NCBI RefSeq assembly: GCF_000001735.4
Contig: NC_003076.8
Span: forward strand, 3,224,001 to 3,288,000
DNA from: Arabidopsis thaliana
Taxonomy: Eukaryota; Streptophyta; Magnoliopsida; Brassicales; Brassicaceae
Direction of reading: 5' to 3'
DNA length: 64,000 nt
Both the position numbers and the translations under genes were made by a program. The notes beneath the pieces are model-generated. The model searched no databases and was not told the origin of the DNA. It worked only from the letters and a program-made list of their open reading frames with translations. Positions within the stretch are counted from its first letter, which is position 1, and each line of letters begins with the position of its first letter. Shown here piece after piece: positions 14,172 to 26,278 of the stretch.

Positions 14172-15683
14172 CTCATCTCATTAATTGAGCTGGTTCCATC
14201 TACAAAGACACATTTAATAACATTACAACAAAATCTTTTTCTTACTTACTTTTAGTGGATCTGACACATTACAGAGAAAGATTAATGGAGAGAATCTCTT
14301 CAACTATGAATCAAAGACTTTCTAAATTCAACCAAACTTAGCTAAAAATAGGTCTGGTAAAGAGAAATTAGGGATAAGAATAAATTCCACTATTGAAAGG
14401 TTGAGACTTTGCATAGAAAAAGAGTCAAACGGATGCAAGAACACGAACATGCTCAATTTCCCAGAAAGATTAGTGACCAATTTTGTCAGACTTGATAACA
14501 ATTCCAAATCTCAAAAACAGAGCAAATAAAAGAAGGAAAGAACCTCGTACCCAAGGAGAAAATCCCAAAAGAAGGAAACAATTATCGCTGATCGAAAGAT
14601 TCAGTGCGGAGAGTAGAACCAAAGACAACAAAACAGAAAAAAGAGAAAGTGAAAAGCTTCGATTTTCTTGTCTAGTGGTAGACTTTGCGTTTTTTGGCAA
14701 TTTCGCAATTATCACTCTCGCTCGCTAATGGCCTTTGTCTGAAAGAAAAGTCCAATGTTGGTCCACGAACTGCTTTTTCTCCGTGCAACTTGTAATTTCC
14801 CTAAATAACTAATGAACTTTGATAATGATGTTTGGAACGATGTGCTATTTAATTACGTGGATGTAAAAGAAGACTAACTAAATTGTCTTTTTCTTTTTTC
14901 CCTCCTAAATCTACTTATCAACTCTCGTTGTTTTTTACCTGACAACCATTGTGTAAATTGAGGAATGATTTTCGACATCATTGACAATGAGGCTATAATA
15001 CAGCTGACTGAAATGGCCAACTATACACCACTCACTAAGACGAAATGGCCAGCCTAAAAAAAGGAAGCGAATCTCCCTGTACAAAGGAAAAGTTAAAAAT
15101 TGGTACCAAAAGGCAAAAGGAAAAGGTTAAAATGAGTCAATAAAAGAGAGTCACAGTCACAGTGTTTCACGGCCCATGGGCCGGCTAGACTCAAAGAAGG
15201 AAGGGAAGCTGTGAAGATTCTCAGATCAATATGAAGATTAGGTCGGTTAACACTTAACAGGCACGTGTTTATCGTGTTCAATTAGTTCCGTTAATTAAGC
15301 CTTTTTTACGTCCATCTAATCGCGGATGTCAAAATCTTACATGTGTTGGTCCGTTATTAGATTGAAACTGTGATGTACTCATATATTTTTTTAAATGTCC
15401 AAAAAAATTAATGTAATTTAGCTAAGTGTGATTACAGAATTCTGCTTTATTTATTTAAAATATATCTAAATACAAGTATACAAAAGTATACAACAGCCGA
15501 CCGAGGAGACTAGTAAATCTGAACATGTGTCATAACATAAGAAGTTATTAACAGCGTAACGTATATGAACCTTATCCCACTATCACTATATAATAATAAC
15601 GTCATACTCATATCCCAACTTTATCACGCTATTCTCAAACAAGCAAAGAACCTTAACCAAAAAGAAAACGTCTACGGAGACAT
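14172..15683. other. Intergenic between divergent receptor-kinase and MES5 genes
   Basis: Shared upstream region of two diverging genes. The purine-rich part up to about 14730 probably contains the receptor-kinase leader. A TATATAA lies at 15587-15593, about 95 bp before the MES5 ATG, and is a plausible TATA box for that gene. Nothing else recognised. Confidence 0.55.
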
Positions 15684-16724
15684 ATGGAGAGGAAACATCA
15701 CTTCGTGTTAGTTCACAACGCTTATCATGGAGCCTGGATCTGGTACAAGCTCAAGCCCCTCCTTGAATCAGCCGGCCACCGCGTTACTGCTGTCGAACTC
15801 GCCGCCTCCGGGATCGACCCACGACCAATCCAGGCCGTTGAAACCGTCGACGAATACTCCAAACCGTTGATCGAAACCCTCAAATCTCTTCCAGAGAACG
15901 AAGAGGTAATTCTGGTTGGATTCAGCTTCGGAGGCATCAACATCGCTCTCGCCGCCGACATATTTCCGGCGAAGATTAAGGTTCTTGTGTTCCTCAACGC
16001 CTTCTTGCCCGACACAACCCACGTGCCTTCTCACGTTCTGGACAAGGTTAACAATAAAATAACAAAAATAATTTTGATACTAGTAGTTTTTTATAATTTG
16101 ACCAACTTATCTTAATACCATGAAAATAATTCTTGGTTTGGTTGATGATAATAATAAAGTATATGGAGATGCCTGGAGGTTTGGGAGATTGTGAGTTTTC
16201 ATCTCATGAAACAAGAAATGGGACGATGAGTTTATTGAAGATGGGACCAAAATTCATGAAGGCACGTCTTTACCAAAATTGTCCCATAGAGGTATTGTTC
16301 CCACAAATCTCTAAAATTTGTTACGCCAAAACAACAAAATCTATATTCAAACTATGTGCTAAAGTTTTCGAATATGAATCATCGTATGAGATGATTATTA
16401 ATTAGTTTTGGTGTGTGGTTACATGATGGTTACACTGTGAAGGATTACGAGCTGGCAAAAATGTTGCATAGGCAAGGGTCATTTTTCACAGAGGATCTAT
16501 CAAAGAAAGAAAAGTTTAGCGAGGAAGGATATGGTTCGGTGCAACGAGTTTACGTAATGAGTAGTGAAGACAAAGCCATCCCCTGCGATTTCATTCGTTG
16601 GATGATTGATAATTTCAACGTCTCGAAAGTCTACGAGATCGATGGCGGAGATCACATGGTGATGCTCTCCAAACCCCAAAAACTCTTTGACTCTCTCTCT
16701 GCTATTGCCACCGATTATATGTAA
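15684..16724 (+). CDS. MES5: Methylesterase 5 / (R)-hydroxynitrile lyase
   Basis: Alpha/beta-hydrolase of the SABP2-like methylesterase family. The A. thaliana protein at this locus is known to cleave and form (R)-cyanohydrins in vitro although the plant is not a classical cyanogen. Three exons: 15684-16046, 16160-16291 and 16443-16724, total 258 residues, the usual family length. Visible residues: Asn12 in [10 protein letters not shown], reported to matter for R-selective catalysis; the nucleophile elbow GFSFGG with Ser81; the Asp in [11 protein letters not shown]; and the triad His in [12 protein letters not shown]. No signal peptide, so cytosolic. The start is the only ATG in frame before the conserved VLVHNAYHG strand. 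A natural substrate is not known to me, and a methylesterase role towards hormone esters remains possible. Confidence 0.95.
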
Positions 16725-17665
16725 TAATCTTAAGTCCGTTTTACTTTTTTCTCATCGTTACTAATAAAACAAACCCCTTTTTCCGGGCAACTTTCATCAA
16801 AAAAACAAAACTTATGACATAAAATTTCATCCTTTCGATATGTTTCATTCTTTTGTAAAGCAAATTTAGTAACCAGAATCAAACATAGAAAATCACTTCA
16901 AAATTTAAGTATATATATTTTCGTTTGCTTGTGTTTGTGTCATTTATCAACAGTAAAGAGAAAAAAATTCCTTATAGCAAAAAAAAAAGTAAAAGAGAGA
17001 AAAATGCAAATAGTATTGGTTAGACTCATAGTTATGTTATGTAAATTGATTACTAAATTATTTTGAAGCTATAAGACAAAGAAGAAGAAAAAATAAAGTA
17101 ATGATAATAATTGTACGAAGTTAAGCTTTACTCAGATAAATGGGTCTACAGAAGATTCACGAGAAGGAGACTCAAACAGTGACGTGTAGGAGGACAGTGG
17201 AAGCAGGTGAGACAAAATTGATTAATCAATTTTTGACAGTGTATTGTTCCATTCAAATCAAATCTAAATCCATTCTTTCTTCCAAAATTAAATTAAAAAT
17301 TGTGAAGAAGTAACTGGTTACTTATAATTACAGTTTAAGCTTAAATGGTTCTGTTCTGTCAGTCAGAAAATAGTAATAAAAAGCTGAAAAAGCTGATGAA
17401 AATAAATTGTGAACATGCAAACGTTAAGGAATCAATATCAAGACTAGTGAATTAAAGCAAAAAAAAGTGTTGAAAGAAATGAATGACGCAAGTAAGTAGT
17501 TACAGGGGACTATTTCTCTCAAACAAAAATCATAGAACTTTTTGATTATTTACAAATTGAGCCGTACATATACAAAGAATCCAAAGAACAAATCTTCTCC
17601 CACAAAAATTAATGTTTCAGAAACTTATAAATAAAAAATAACAGAGTAGGAGATCAAACCATGAA
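16725..17665. other. Intergenic between convergent MES5 and EPFL1
   Basis: AT-rich spacer between two converging genes, with several A-runs. No gene or repeat seen. Confidence 0.6.
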
Positions 17666-18127
17666 TTAAGGATTATAAAAGTGGCCATTGCAATGACATT
17701 TCCATCCCATAGGTTTGTAATTAGAGTACTGATCAAGAACGGTGGTTAGAGAAGAAGGAGGTCGTACGAATCCACCGGAAAACGGGTTAACTCGTGTGAA
17801 GCGGGAGCGAGTCGGGAGAGTTGGTACTTGAATAGCCATGCAAGGATGGCAGTTGTTGCATCTGTTGTGGCAGCTTGGTGGTGTTGAACCTAATCTTGCT
17901 TTATCTTCAATCAAAGCGACCTGAAATAATGCAAAGAACTAAAGATCAATCAAATGACAAAAACATGAATTGATTTGAGGGGAATTGAGTTGAGAAAGAT
18001 GAGTTTTGATTACTTGAGGAGAAATAGGAGGTTGGATAGGTTGAAGAAAGGATGAGACTTGTGGAGTGATGAGAAGAATGAGAATGAGAGGAAGAAGAAG
18101 AAGGGTTGATTTGTATATAGCAAACAT
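17666..18127 (-). CDS. EPFL1: EPF-like secreted cysteine-rich peptide precursor
   Basis: Precursor of a secreted signalling peptide of the EPF/EPFL family, which acts on ERECTA-family receptor kinases in growth and patterning. Two exons: 18014-18127 and 17666-17920, giving 122 residues. The N-terminus is a strong signal peptide (STLLLLPLILILLITPQVSS). The mature C-terminal part, from about GSTPPSCHNRC, carries six cysteines spaced as in the family (C-x3-C-x2-C-x2-C, a long loop, then WKCHC) and the conserved GWKC...F ending. The loop between the cysteine clusters is about 49 residues, as in the EPFL1/2/3 branch and longer than in stomatal EPF1/EPF2. The exact paralogue number is from memory of the locus. 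Confidence 0.9.
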
Positions 18128-20179
18128 TTTTGAGTTGGATTCAAGAATTACTACTATAAAGGAGGAGCTTCATGTGGGTCTAGTGAAATTTCAATATTTT
18201 GTTTGAAAAAGAAAAACAGAGAGAGAGAGAGAGATGATGAAGTTGGAGAAGGTTTGGATCAGAAGTGAAATGAGTGAGTTAAGGAGAGAGAGATAAGGGA
18301 AGAGAAGGGGCAAAATGGTAATTTAAAGGAAAGGAGGAGTGAAAGGAACAAGACAGAGTGGGGGAGACAGAATAGGAGGATACATATCAGAGAAGAGGAG
18401 TAGCCTTCTTTCTAAGTGTCACTTCAATCTTTCTTCTCTTTCTCTCTTTTCCTAACTTTTATTCTTTTTTCCATTATTTTCTTTGGATATCTCTCTTTGC
18501 ATTGTTCATTAGTTTTTGCATGTTTTGTATTTTGCATATCATTGGAAGTATATATATAATAAACCGGATTAAAAATTGAGTCAATGTTGGTTATTAGCTA
18601 GAACAAAGAAGAGCCTAGTGTTGACCAAAGTTTGCATAGCAACATGTCGTCCATATATTCAACCAGTATTTGCCTTGCAACATGCGCTTAATACCAAGAT
18701 CTTTGGACTTATATGCTTCTTTTGGCATACTTAATTAAATGCTTTATGGTTCCAAACTCATTACTAATACTAGCTTTCTCAACAATCTAAACGTTGAATG
18801 GAATGTTCAACGGTTAAAAAAAAAAAGGAAGAGTTGAATTACATTTCACTGGTAAGTATCTATTTACTGACACATCAAATTGGGGTTTCCTTTTATCATC
18901 AGAAAATAGTAAACGAATAGGGAAATTTGGGGTTTCCTTTTTTCATCAGAATAGGGAAATTACTGAGCAAGTAATAGTGTGTGTAGTAAAAACCACAAGT
19001 TTGACTGAGATTTGTCTTTTGAACAAAATGAGAAAAGAGGTAAAAAATTTACCAAGAGCAATAAATGAAGAGGAAGAAGAAGGATGACACATTTTTTTTA
19101 TAATTTTGACTGCATTCAATTAAGGTAACTTCAACAATCTTATGTTATTAAATGTGAACATCTGTCCCCTTAATATTATAATAATAGTCCATGTCTCTTT
19201 CTGCTGCTGTTTTCCAACAATTTTTCGCAGTATCGTTTTCTACTCCATAAACTGTACATTTACTATTCGTATATCAAGTACCTTATGTGACATTTTTATC
19301 ATTTTTAGAAAAAATTAGTTCTTCTTAAAGTAATGATTCTTTTCTTTTTCTTTTTGGTTTGAATCAAAAGTACAGTACAAGTAACCACTCGAATGATTAC
19401 TCTTTTTTTACATATTAGCTGAGTTTTCAATCGACATGATAATTAAATTGGAGTAGGATTTTGGAATGGTCCATGGACCAGTGATGATCATTAACTACTG
19501 TTCACACCAAATTTTAAAGGAGAATTTCGGTTACAATTTATTGCCATCGACTTTGGTATCACCTCTTAAAATTATAAAGTGTAAAACTTTCTTGCATCGA
19601 ATAAATACTATTTATTTGAAATAAATGCGTAAATTTAAACAAGTGAGAAATTAAAAGAAGCCACAAAATGTTTTTTTTCCTCAGGGAGAACAGAGAATAT
19701 ACCTAAACCCGTGAAAACATCCTTTATTATTTTGAAAAATCAAATTGGAAGGAGTTTGGAAAATAACAATACACGAAATAAAAGCCGTGAAACTAACGTT
19801 CCGTGGAATCGCGTGATACGATCAGTGACTATCTTTTTCCACGTTACCTGATTTGTCGCATTTCAAAATTTGTCTTACAACATTATTCGAAAACTAAAGA
19901 AATAAACATGAAGTCACAAACAAAAAAAATAAAATCATCAGAAAGAGAAGACTTTCACAGTAAGACAACTGAAATTATTATTCCATGATCCAATTATAAG
20001 AGTCAATGGCTTTTGTCTCCTTTGATACATCATAGGTCACAAAGTCTTCAAACTATTTTTTCCTTTTATACGGTCGAAGAATGTTTGGTCACAAGCTTAC
20101 ATCTATTCATGTCTCGGTCAAGGATACAATAAAAAAATCCCGGTTTAATCCGGTATATAACCATGACTTAAATCTCGGT
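18128..20179. other. Intergenic upstream of EPFL1
   Basis: Two kilobases of mostly AT-rich DNA. The EPFL1 leader and promoter occupy the left part and include a (GA)n run near 18217-18234, which reads as CT-rich on the EPFL1 sense strand. A short imperfect direct duplication lies at about 18880-18960. No gene recognised; a 60-codon open frame near 19.8 kb has no support. Confidence 0.5.
18880..18960. repeat. Short imperfect tandem duplication
   Basis: The phrase TGGGGTTTCCTTTT followed by an ATCATCAGAA-like stretch occurs twice about 40 bp apart, flanked by repeated GGGAAATT. It looks like a small local duplication. Confidence 0.6.
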
Positions 20180-22603
20180 TTACCGTTGAGCAGATCGGTA
20201 TGCTTCTTCGTCGGAGATAACCGCCGGTATGTTCCATGTTCCCAGCGAATGACCAGAAATTTTCCCACCTGATCAACTTTTTTCATTAAGTCAACCAAAA
20301 AAAATACAGAGAATTTGATTGATGATGTTATCTTGGTACCTTCTTTAGTAGCTTCTTCACATCTTCTTTGGTAATTTGAAGACAAATGTGGATCCAGGGA
20401 TTTCATAATCTCTTCATACTTCTCTTCAGCTTCCGATATCCGCTTCGCCTGTAAAAAAACCAATGAGCTCTAAGACATTTTCAGAGAAACGTTGATTTGA
20501 CTGTCGTATTAATGTTTCTTTACCAGTTCAGTGGGTGCATTCGATGAGCCGAATATTCCCACAAACATACGTAATACATTGAAATTGTTCTCAAGAACAT
20601 CATCCTACAAGAAAACCATATCGAGTTGAAAGATCGTGATGACGTTAGGGAGTTCTTTGAGGGTGTATCTAACCTCGTAATCGAACCTGCACAAGTAAAG
20701 TTGAAACCATTCAGATTCTGAAACTTTTTGTGTTTGTTTGTGTTAGATGGAGAGGTTTTAAAAGAAGATTACAGATCATCCGCTACTTCAACCAGAAACT
20801 CTGAGATTGACAAGAAGTCCATATGCAACTCATTCACCTTTTCCAAATAAAGAAGAGAAGACATATATCAATACAATTACAATCTATATGTATCACATAC
20901 TAGAAGTGGATTGAATATGACTTCACATTGTGAATAAAACAAGGCACGTGAGTGTACTACCTCTTCTCCTCTCAACTTGTATAGTAGAAGATTCAACACC
21001 CTGTAATCAAAGGACTTCAAATGAATTGCTCTCATCACATCTTCGAGACAGATCTATAAAGATACAGAGGAAACCATATGAGCAAATGTAAAGCAAATTC
21101 AAACAGATAACAATAAACTGAACCAGTTACCTTGTTTTTGTTTGAAAGTGCATGACAAAGCTTTCTTTCTAACGCCCAATACTCTTCACCCGAATTAAAC
21201 TCTTGTTGTACTCTAACCCATGCAACAAATTAATAATGATCAGTGTATATGTTTGTCCCTTTCCCTAATAAAACAGTAAGGAAAACAAAAGTTATAGCAA
21301 GGAAATACCTGTTTGTCAAAAGGGCCTCACGTTCAAGCAGATCTCCAAGCGGCTTCAACGGATTAGTTTCAAACAGAACTCGTGATTCAGCATTCCATCC
21401 ATGACTTGAATACTGCATCTCAAACCATTAGCTTGTACACTGAATTGGTGATTCCTATACTCCTAAATATTTTTACACATGCCATCTTACAATGACTTGG
21501 GATCCACAAGCTGATTCACTGACTATCTTCTCATTAAGAGCATCCATCTACAGAAACAAAAGACCTACATTTCTTAGATTCAGGTAACATTGTCATTGTT
21601 GCAGGGCACGGTTACTCAAAACAAAGAAAATCTTACAGACACGAGGGAGAAAACAACAGAAAGACACATATTATTACCTGATATATGTAACTCTCTGTGA
21701 ATGAAAGCACAGGTAAATATCTGAATATTGATTGCGGTTCGTTAATATCCAACCGATGAAACATGAAATAAGACCTGGACTGCAACAAGATATGGACAGT
21801 TATCTACACAATCCGATCATGTTATCTATTATGATTAGCTAACTCAACCATTGAAGACAGAGAGTATCAATGCATTTGTAAGAGGAAAAACTTACGAAAT
21901 CCTCAAGTGTAGAGTTTGCTCTCTTCATTGCATCTAGCCCGACCATTGCCACAACTTCTTGGTGCTTCTGTGACATGTAAGGATCAACATTGTCCATGAC
22001 ACTCCTCTTCACACAACTATTTTGGCACTCTGCTGCATAAAAATTGTAACGATCAAGAATACTCAGAAGTCAGAATTAATCGAAGTTGTGACATCATTAT
22101 CTAATATTAAAGCCACGAAGCTAAAACGAAAGATAGTGTATGGAGAGAGTAGAACCTGAAATTGTGTTAAGTGGTGTAGTAGCTTCATCGTCTAGCTCAA
22201 GTGATCTCGATATCTCTTCCAGGAAGGGTCCTGAGATCTAAATGTAACGAAACACATTGAAAGAAGAGCGATATAATCTTAGTTTTATAGAAAATTAGTT
22301 AAAGAATCTAGCTTTACTTACTTTCGGTAAGAACTCAGAGAGTAGACCCAGTTTCGAATCTAAATCGAGTTCGCCGCATGGTTGTACCTTGAAAGAAGAA
22401 TGAATTTTAGATTTTTTTTTTTACGGAGCGTCAAAACTGAAAAATTCGAAAAACCTAAACTTTATGGTTACCAGGAAAAGGACTAGATTGGAGAGGAAGC
22501 GAGAAGAAGAAGCTGAATCGGAAGATGAAGAAGAAAGTAAACCGTGACAAGTAATGGATGATACAACAGTCTGAAACTTCTCCAGTCTCTTTAGCTCTTC
22601 CAT
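20180..22603 (-). CDS. Conserved plant protein of unknown function, 14 exons
   Basis: I do not recognise the family. The position corresponds to AT5G10320 from memory. Fourteen exons join into one 405-residue frame: 22472-22603, 22322-22387, 22156-22237, 21896-22032, 21678-21779, 21491-21547, 21309-21418, 21131-21212, 20961-21053, 20773-20837, 20674-20686, 20524-20604, 20340-20448 and 20180-20268. The start used is the ATG of MEELKRLEKF; an earlier in-frame ATG at 22639 would add 12 residues. The protein has no signal peptide or membrane segment, a Ser-rich stretch near the N-terminus, and a charged, helix-rich C-terminal half (AKRISEAEEKYEEIMKSL). One coding exon is only 13 nt. The acceptor of exon 4 is a tandem CAGCAG, and exon 7 has two in-frame acceptor choices. 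Likely cytosolic or nuclear. Confidence 0.75.
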
Positions 22604-23245
22604 CAAAAATAATGAAACTCTTTTAACAGATTTTGTCACAAAAACGATTCCGACTTATTTAAATGAAAGTTATTAGTTTCACAAAAACGATTCGTTGTTT
22701 TGTAAAATTCAACTTTCAACTAAAAAATCTAAAAACAAATGGAATTTGGTCATTACTACAACATTCCATCAAAAGGTTTGCACAGACAACTATCATATTG
22801 CATAATTGGTTTTTGGATAATACCACATTTCTTTAGTTTTTTAGTTTTGTTTTTTTTCGTCGCACCACATTTCCTTAGTTTGTGGTAGAAAATATAGACT
22901 ATTTTAGTATTAAAATGTTTTTATGTAGTTCGATAATTGGACCAGACTTTTGACATTGAAATGTTTCTCATTTGACATGTTACTATAGAATCATAGTTTT
23001 AGTAAATTGAGAATTTAAACATGTTTGTTTTGAACCAAGAAGTAGTTGGTCACGTTAGTATAAAGAGAAGAACTAACTACTGTACAATTCTTTCTTCGAC
23101 GGGGATTAATATTCATTCTAATTTCCGATCCAAGGGATTATGGATCAAAGTCTAGAATCTTCGATTTATCAAGAAGGAAAAAAAACATGTTTTCTTTAAT
23201 ATAACTTTTAGGGAGAAAACAAAACTCTACGATTGTGAACTTAAG
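22604..23245. other. Intergenic upstream of the 14-exon gene
   Basis: AT-rich spacer that should contain the promoter of the unknown gene on its right. No coding signal. Confidence 0.55.
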
Positions 23246-23414
23246 GAGAAAACAAATTGGAACAGTTTGTGTTTTGTTTTGTGTTTTGTTGGATTCGTTA
23301 CTCTCCACCGTCGCCGCCATGTACAATTCTCAAACTCTGACTTCTTGGAGGCAATTCTTCCAATTTGTTCCAACATCACAAAACAAAACACAAACTGTTC
23401 CAATTTGTTTTCTC
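23246..23414. repeat. Hairpin-forming inverted repeat, 38-bp perfect stem
   Basis: Arms 23246-23283 and 23377-23414 are exact reverse complements of 38 bp, with a partial extension of the stem inward (TTGTTGGA against TCCAACA). The loop is about 90 bp. If transcribed on either strand it would fold into a long stem. It may be a small foldback element or a young inverted-duplication locus; I know of no named family it belongs to. Confidence 0.85.
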
Positions 23415-23421
23415 ACAAAAT

Positions 23422-23596
23422 GAGAAGTTGACCTCGCCTTAATCGAAGATATATGCTGAGATATAAACGTTTACTTCAAGCAAGTGCAACCAGTCATGAG
23501 ACCCAACTCTATAAAACCAGTCAGCTTCGGGATCGTTTTCCTTGAAAATCCTGATGAACTAGGCAGTGATATACCTATCTACAGGTCGGCTTCTTT
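23422..23596. repeat. Left arm of a 175-bp inverted repeat
   Basis: Matches the reverse complement of 27965-28139 over 175 bp with a single mismatch seen by eye. The right copy lies inside the tandem-repeat body of the LTR-element fossil, so this arm is a displaced, inverted piece of that element. The next 50 bp (23597-23650) also resemble the fossil's repeat unit, in particular 27546-27577. Confidence 0.85.
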
Positions 23597-23646
23597 AGAA
23601 AGCTGACTCTTGGGGCGATCTGGGAAATTGAGCCTGAGTTCGGCTG

Positions 23647-23839
23647 GTCGGTTTATGTATAAGAAATTAAAGTTGAAAATTGAACCAAGATAAACCTACG
23701 TTATGGATTATAGGAACCAACCATTGTCTTCACTTCATCTTTTTCAACATACTGTATGTTTTTGATTTGAGTCCGACCCGAATTAGTCAAGTTTCAGTTT
23801 TAATGGGCTTCATCAACAAGTTTACATATGGACTTAGGC
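23647..23839 (+). repeat. Left copy of a perfect 193-bp direct repeat
   Basis: Identical base for base, by eye, to 28833-29025. The two copies lie 5,186 bp apart and bracket HISN6A and the transposon fossil. The left copy sits about 190 bp beyond the HISN6A stop codon and may be part of its 3' flank. Confidence 0.92.
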
Positions 23840-24026
23840 CCATTTTCAAACCAAAAAGTACAATACAACAAAAGCTTCTCCTTGTTAACTGAAACAAAAA
23901 CAATGAATCCTTTTTTTTTTGGTCAAACACTGAATCCAACAAGTGAAAACAAACAAAAAAGGAGGGAAAAAAAATCAATTTTATTTTTGTGTGGCTGTTT
24001 TAAGAATTCCCAAACAAATGGGGAAG

Positions 24027-25858
24027 TCAATAAAATTGCTTAAGACACTCCATGAGAACATCAGTATGTTCAGGCTTTCCAGCAGAAACTCGAACATAAC
24101 CTTTAAGCTCTTGACTGTTGTAATGACGAACCATCACACCCATTTTCGCCAAATCCTCTTTCAGCTTCTTTGCATCCATTCCAGATGTAACCTCACAGAG
24201 AATGAAATTCGAATAGCTCGGATATGGATTCAAGAAAGGAACTTCTTTTAATAGCCCGAACAGTCTCTCTCTTTCCCGTACCAAGGCGTCTCTCACATCT
24301 TCCAAGTATTTCCCGTTTGAGAGTGCTGCTAAAGCAGCTACTTCCCCTGCAACAGAGACATTGTACGGTTGCTTTGCTCTCCACAGGTATTCGATTATAC
24401 TCAACGGAAACGCTCCATATCCAACTCGAAGCCCGGCTAAACCTGAAATATCATCAGAATTCTTAGATGCAGACTTTATATCTGTAATGTTTAGATTATA
24501 TAGAGTGATAAACCAAAATTTACCAGCTCGTTTGCTAAATGTGCGGAGAACGATAAGGTTTTCATACTTCTTCACCCATTTCATGCGTGATTCAACTCCT
24601 GAGAATTCGATGTAAGCTTCATCTAGAACAACAAGTATTGGCATTTCTAGAATCTTCAACAGATCGTCCTCGCTGATGATACTGTATCAAAGAGAAACTC
24701 GGATTAATAATCATGACGGACTACTAAAAAGAATTTTTCCTTTCGAGTTGTTTAGAGTGGTGGTGTTTTACCTCCCATCTGGATTGTTGGGAGAAGTTAG
24801 GAATATGCATTTGGGTTTTTCTAGTTCTACAACTTCAGCGATGCGGTCTACATTCAAGCTGAAATCGGGGTTTCTTGGAACTGTGAAACAAACAAAGACC
24901 AACATGTTTAAGACTATACATTCAGAGAGAGAGAGAGAAGCAAAATCGAAGAGAATGAAACACATGAAAATCGTAAATCTTTCACCTTTAATGACACCTG
25001 CTCCATTCACAGCCGCATCAAACACATACATTGAGAAAGTTGGAGGACAATCTATAATCTTCTCCCCAGGATCTAACACGCATCTGCAAGAAACAGAGTT
25101 TTAGTCAGAAAATACGATTCTGGTAGAAGCTCAATTGACTGAAAAATCAAATCTTGAAGCCATACCTCATGATCAAATCAATAAGTTCGTCAGCACCACA
25201 GCCTACAAGTATGTATTCAGACTCCAAACCAGAGTCTTGAGCCAGTGCATCACGAAGTCTACGACTTTGTGGATCAGGATAAACGTAAGGGAATTTCATA
25301 TTGCCTAATGCTTCAAAAACCTACACAGAGCTTCTGAAACCTGAAGTTAGAGAGGACAACTAACTAACTAACAAAATTATCCTTTTTCCAGTCATCAACA
25401 TATCTATGAATGAGTGAAAGAAAGATATAGACTTGCCTCTGGAGGAGGACCATATGGGTTCTCATTAGCATCTAACTTGACAATATCCTCAGGCTTTCTT
25501 CCTAATTGAGCAGACAATACCTAATTACAAACAAACATACACATTTTAGAAGATAAATCCAATCCAACCCAATCCAATCATCTATAATTGTCAAAAAATA
25601 AATTCAATGCAATCTAAATATCACCTCAAAGGGTAAAATTGGCTGATAAGCAGCCAATTGTCTCAAATGTGGACGGATAAAAGAGTCTCCCATAGTTATA
25701 TTCTTGGATTCGTCTACAGCTGCACTTGAAGACTGAGCACAATAAACCCTATTCCGGATTGAGCAAAAGGGTTTCTTCAAAGCTCGAGACTTTCGAAGAT
25801 TTGACTCTGAAGAATGAATAGAGAACGATGGAGAGCCCTGAACATTGATCACACCCAT
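24027..25858 (-). CDS. HISN6A: Histidinol-phosphate aminotransferase (HISN6A/HPA1)
   Basis: PLP-dependent aminotransferase of histidine biosynthesis that converts imidazole-acetol phosphate to L-histidinol phosphate with glutamate, in plastids. Seven coding exons: 25625-25858, 25437-25520, 25166-25320, 24986-25083, 24772-24880, 24524-24681 and 24027-24442, total 417 residues. The first 50 or so residues are Ser/Arg-rich and poor in acids, a plastid transit peptide. Motifs include LDANENPYGPPPEV (substrate binding), LTSPNNPDG, VVLDEAYIEF (PLP aspartate and tyrosine) and RTFSKRAGLAGLRVGYG with the Schiff-base lysine. The second intron uses a GC donor (GCAAGT). A 5'-leader intron at about 25871-25957 is likely. 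From memory the genome has a near-identical paralogue, HISN6B, on chromosome 1. Confidence 0.96.
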
Positions 25859-26278
25859 CAGTTTTCGTGTCTGCGCATATCAAAGGTGGAATCAGTTCAA
25901 TCTAGAGGAAACATCTGATGCACATACTCAATTTCACATCTTATTGACAAGTAATACCTGAAAGTTGACAGGAAGAGGGGCAAATGGAGATAACCCTAAG
26001 TAGACGAGAAGGGTCGTGAGCAGGGAGACTAAAGTGACTGAGATCAGTCAAAAGCTTCGGTTTTTCTATGACTCACTTGCGATTCGTGGACAAAGGTGAG
26101 CCTTTTTTTTATTCTGAGTGACTGAGAATTGGCGTACCAATTTAGGGGTTATCCGAAATTGAATCCAAAACCCGGTTCTGAAGAATCGGGTCGATAGTGA
26201 GAGTAGGTAAGAAAGTCTTCCAAGTGTAGTGTTAAATAAAAAAGTCTACTCTTGACGAGGTGAAGACGTGAGAGTAGG
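25859..26278 (-). promoter_or_regulatory. HISN6A leader and short promoter
   Basis: Contains the probable 5'-leader intron (donor TTTCAG/GTATTACTT reading leftwards from 25957, acceptor GCGCAG ending at 25871) and only about 300 bp before rearranged repeat sequence begins. No clear TATA box. The promoter is therefore compact and abuts the transposon-derived block. Confidence 0.5.

Noticed and set aside
23680-23892. Two nearly identical small frames beginning MNQDKPTLW (also at 28866)
   Set aside because: They are simply the two copies of the 193-bp repeat; no evidence of coding use.
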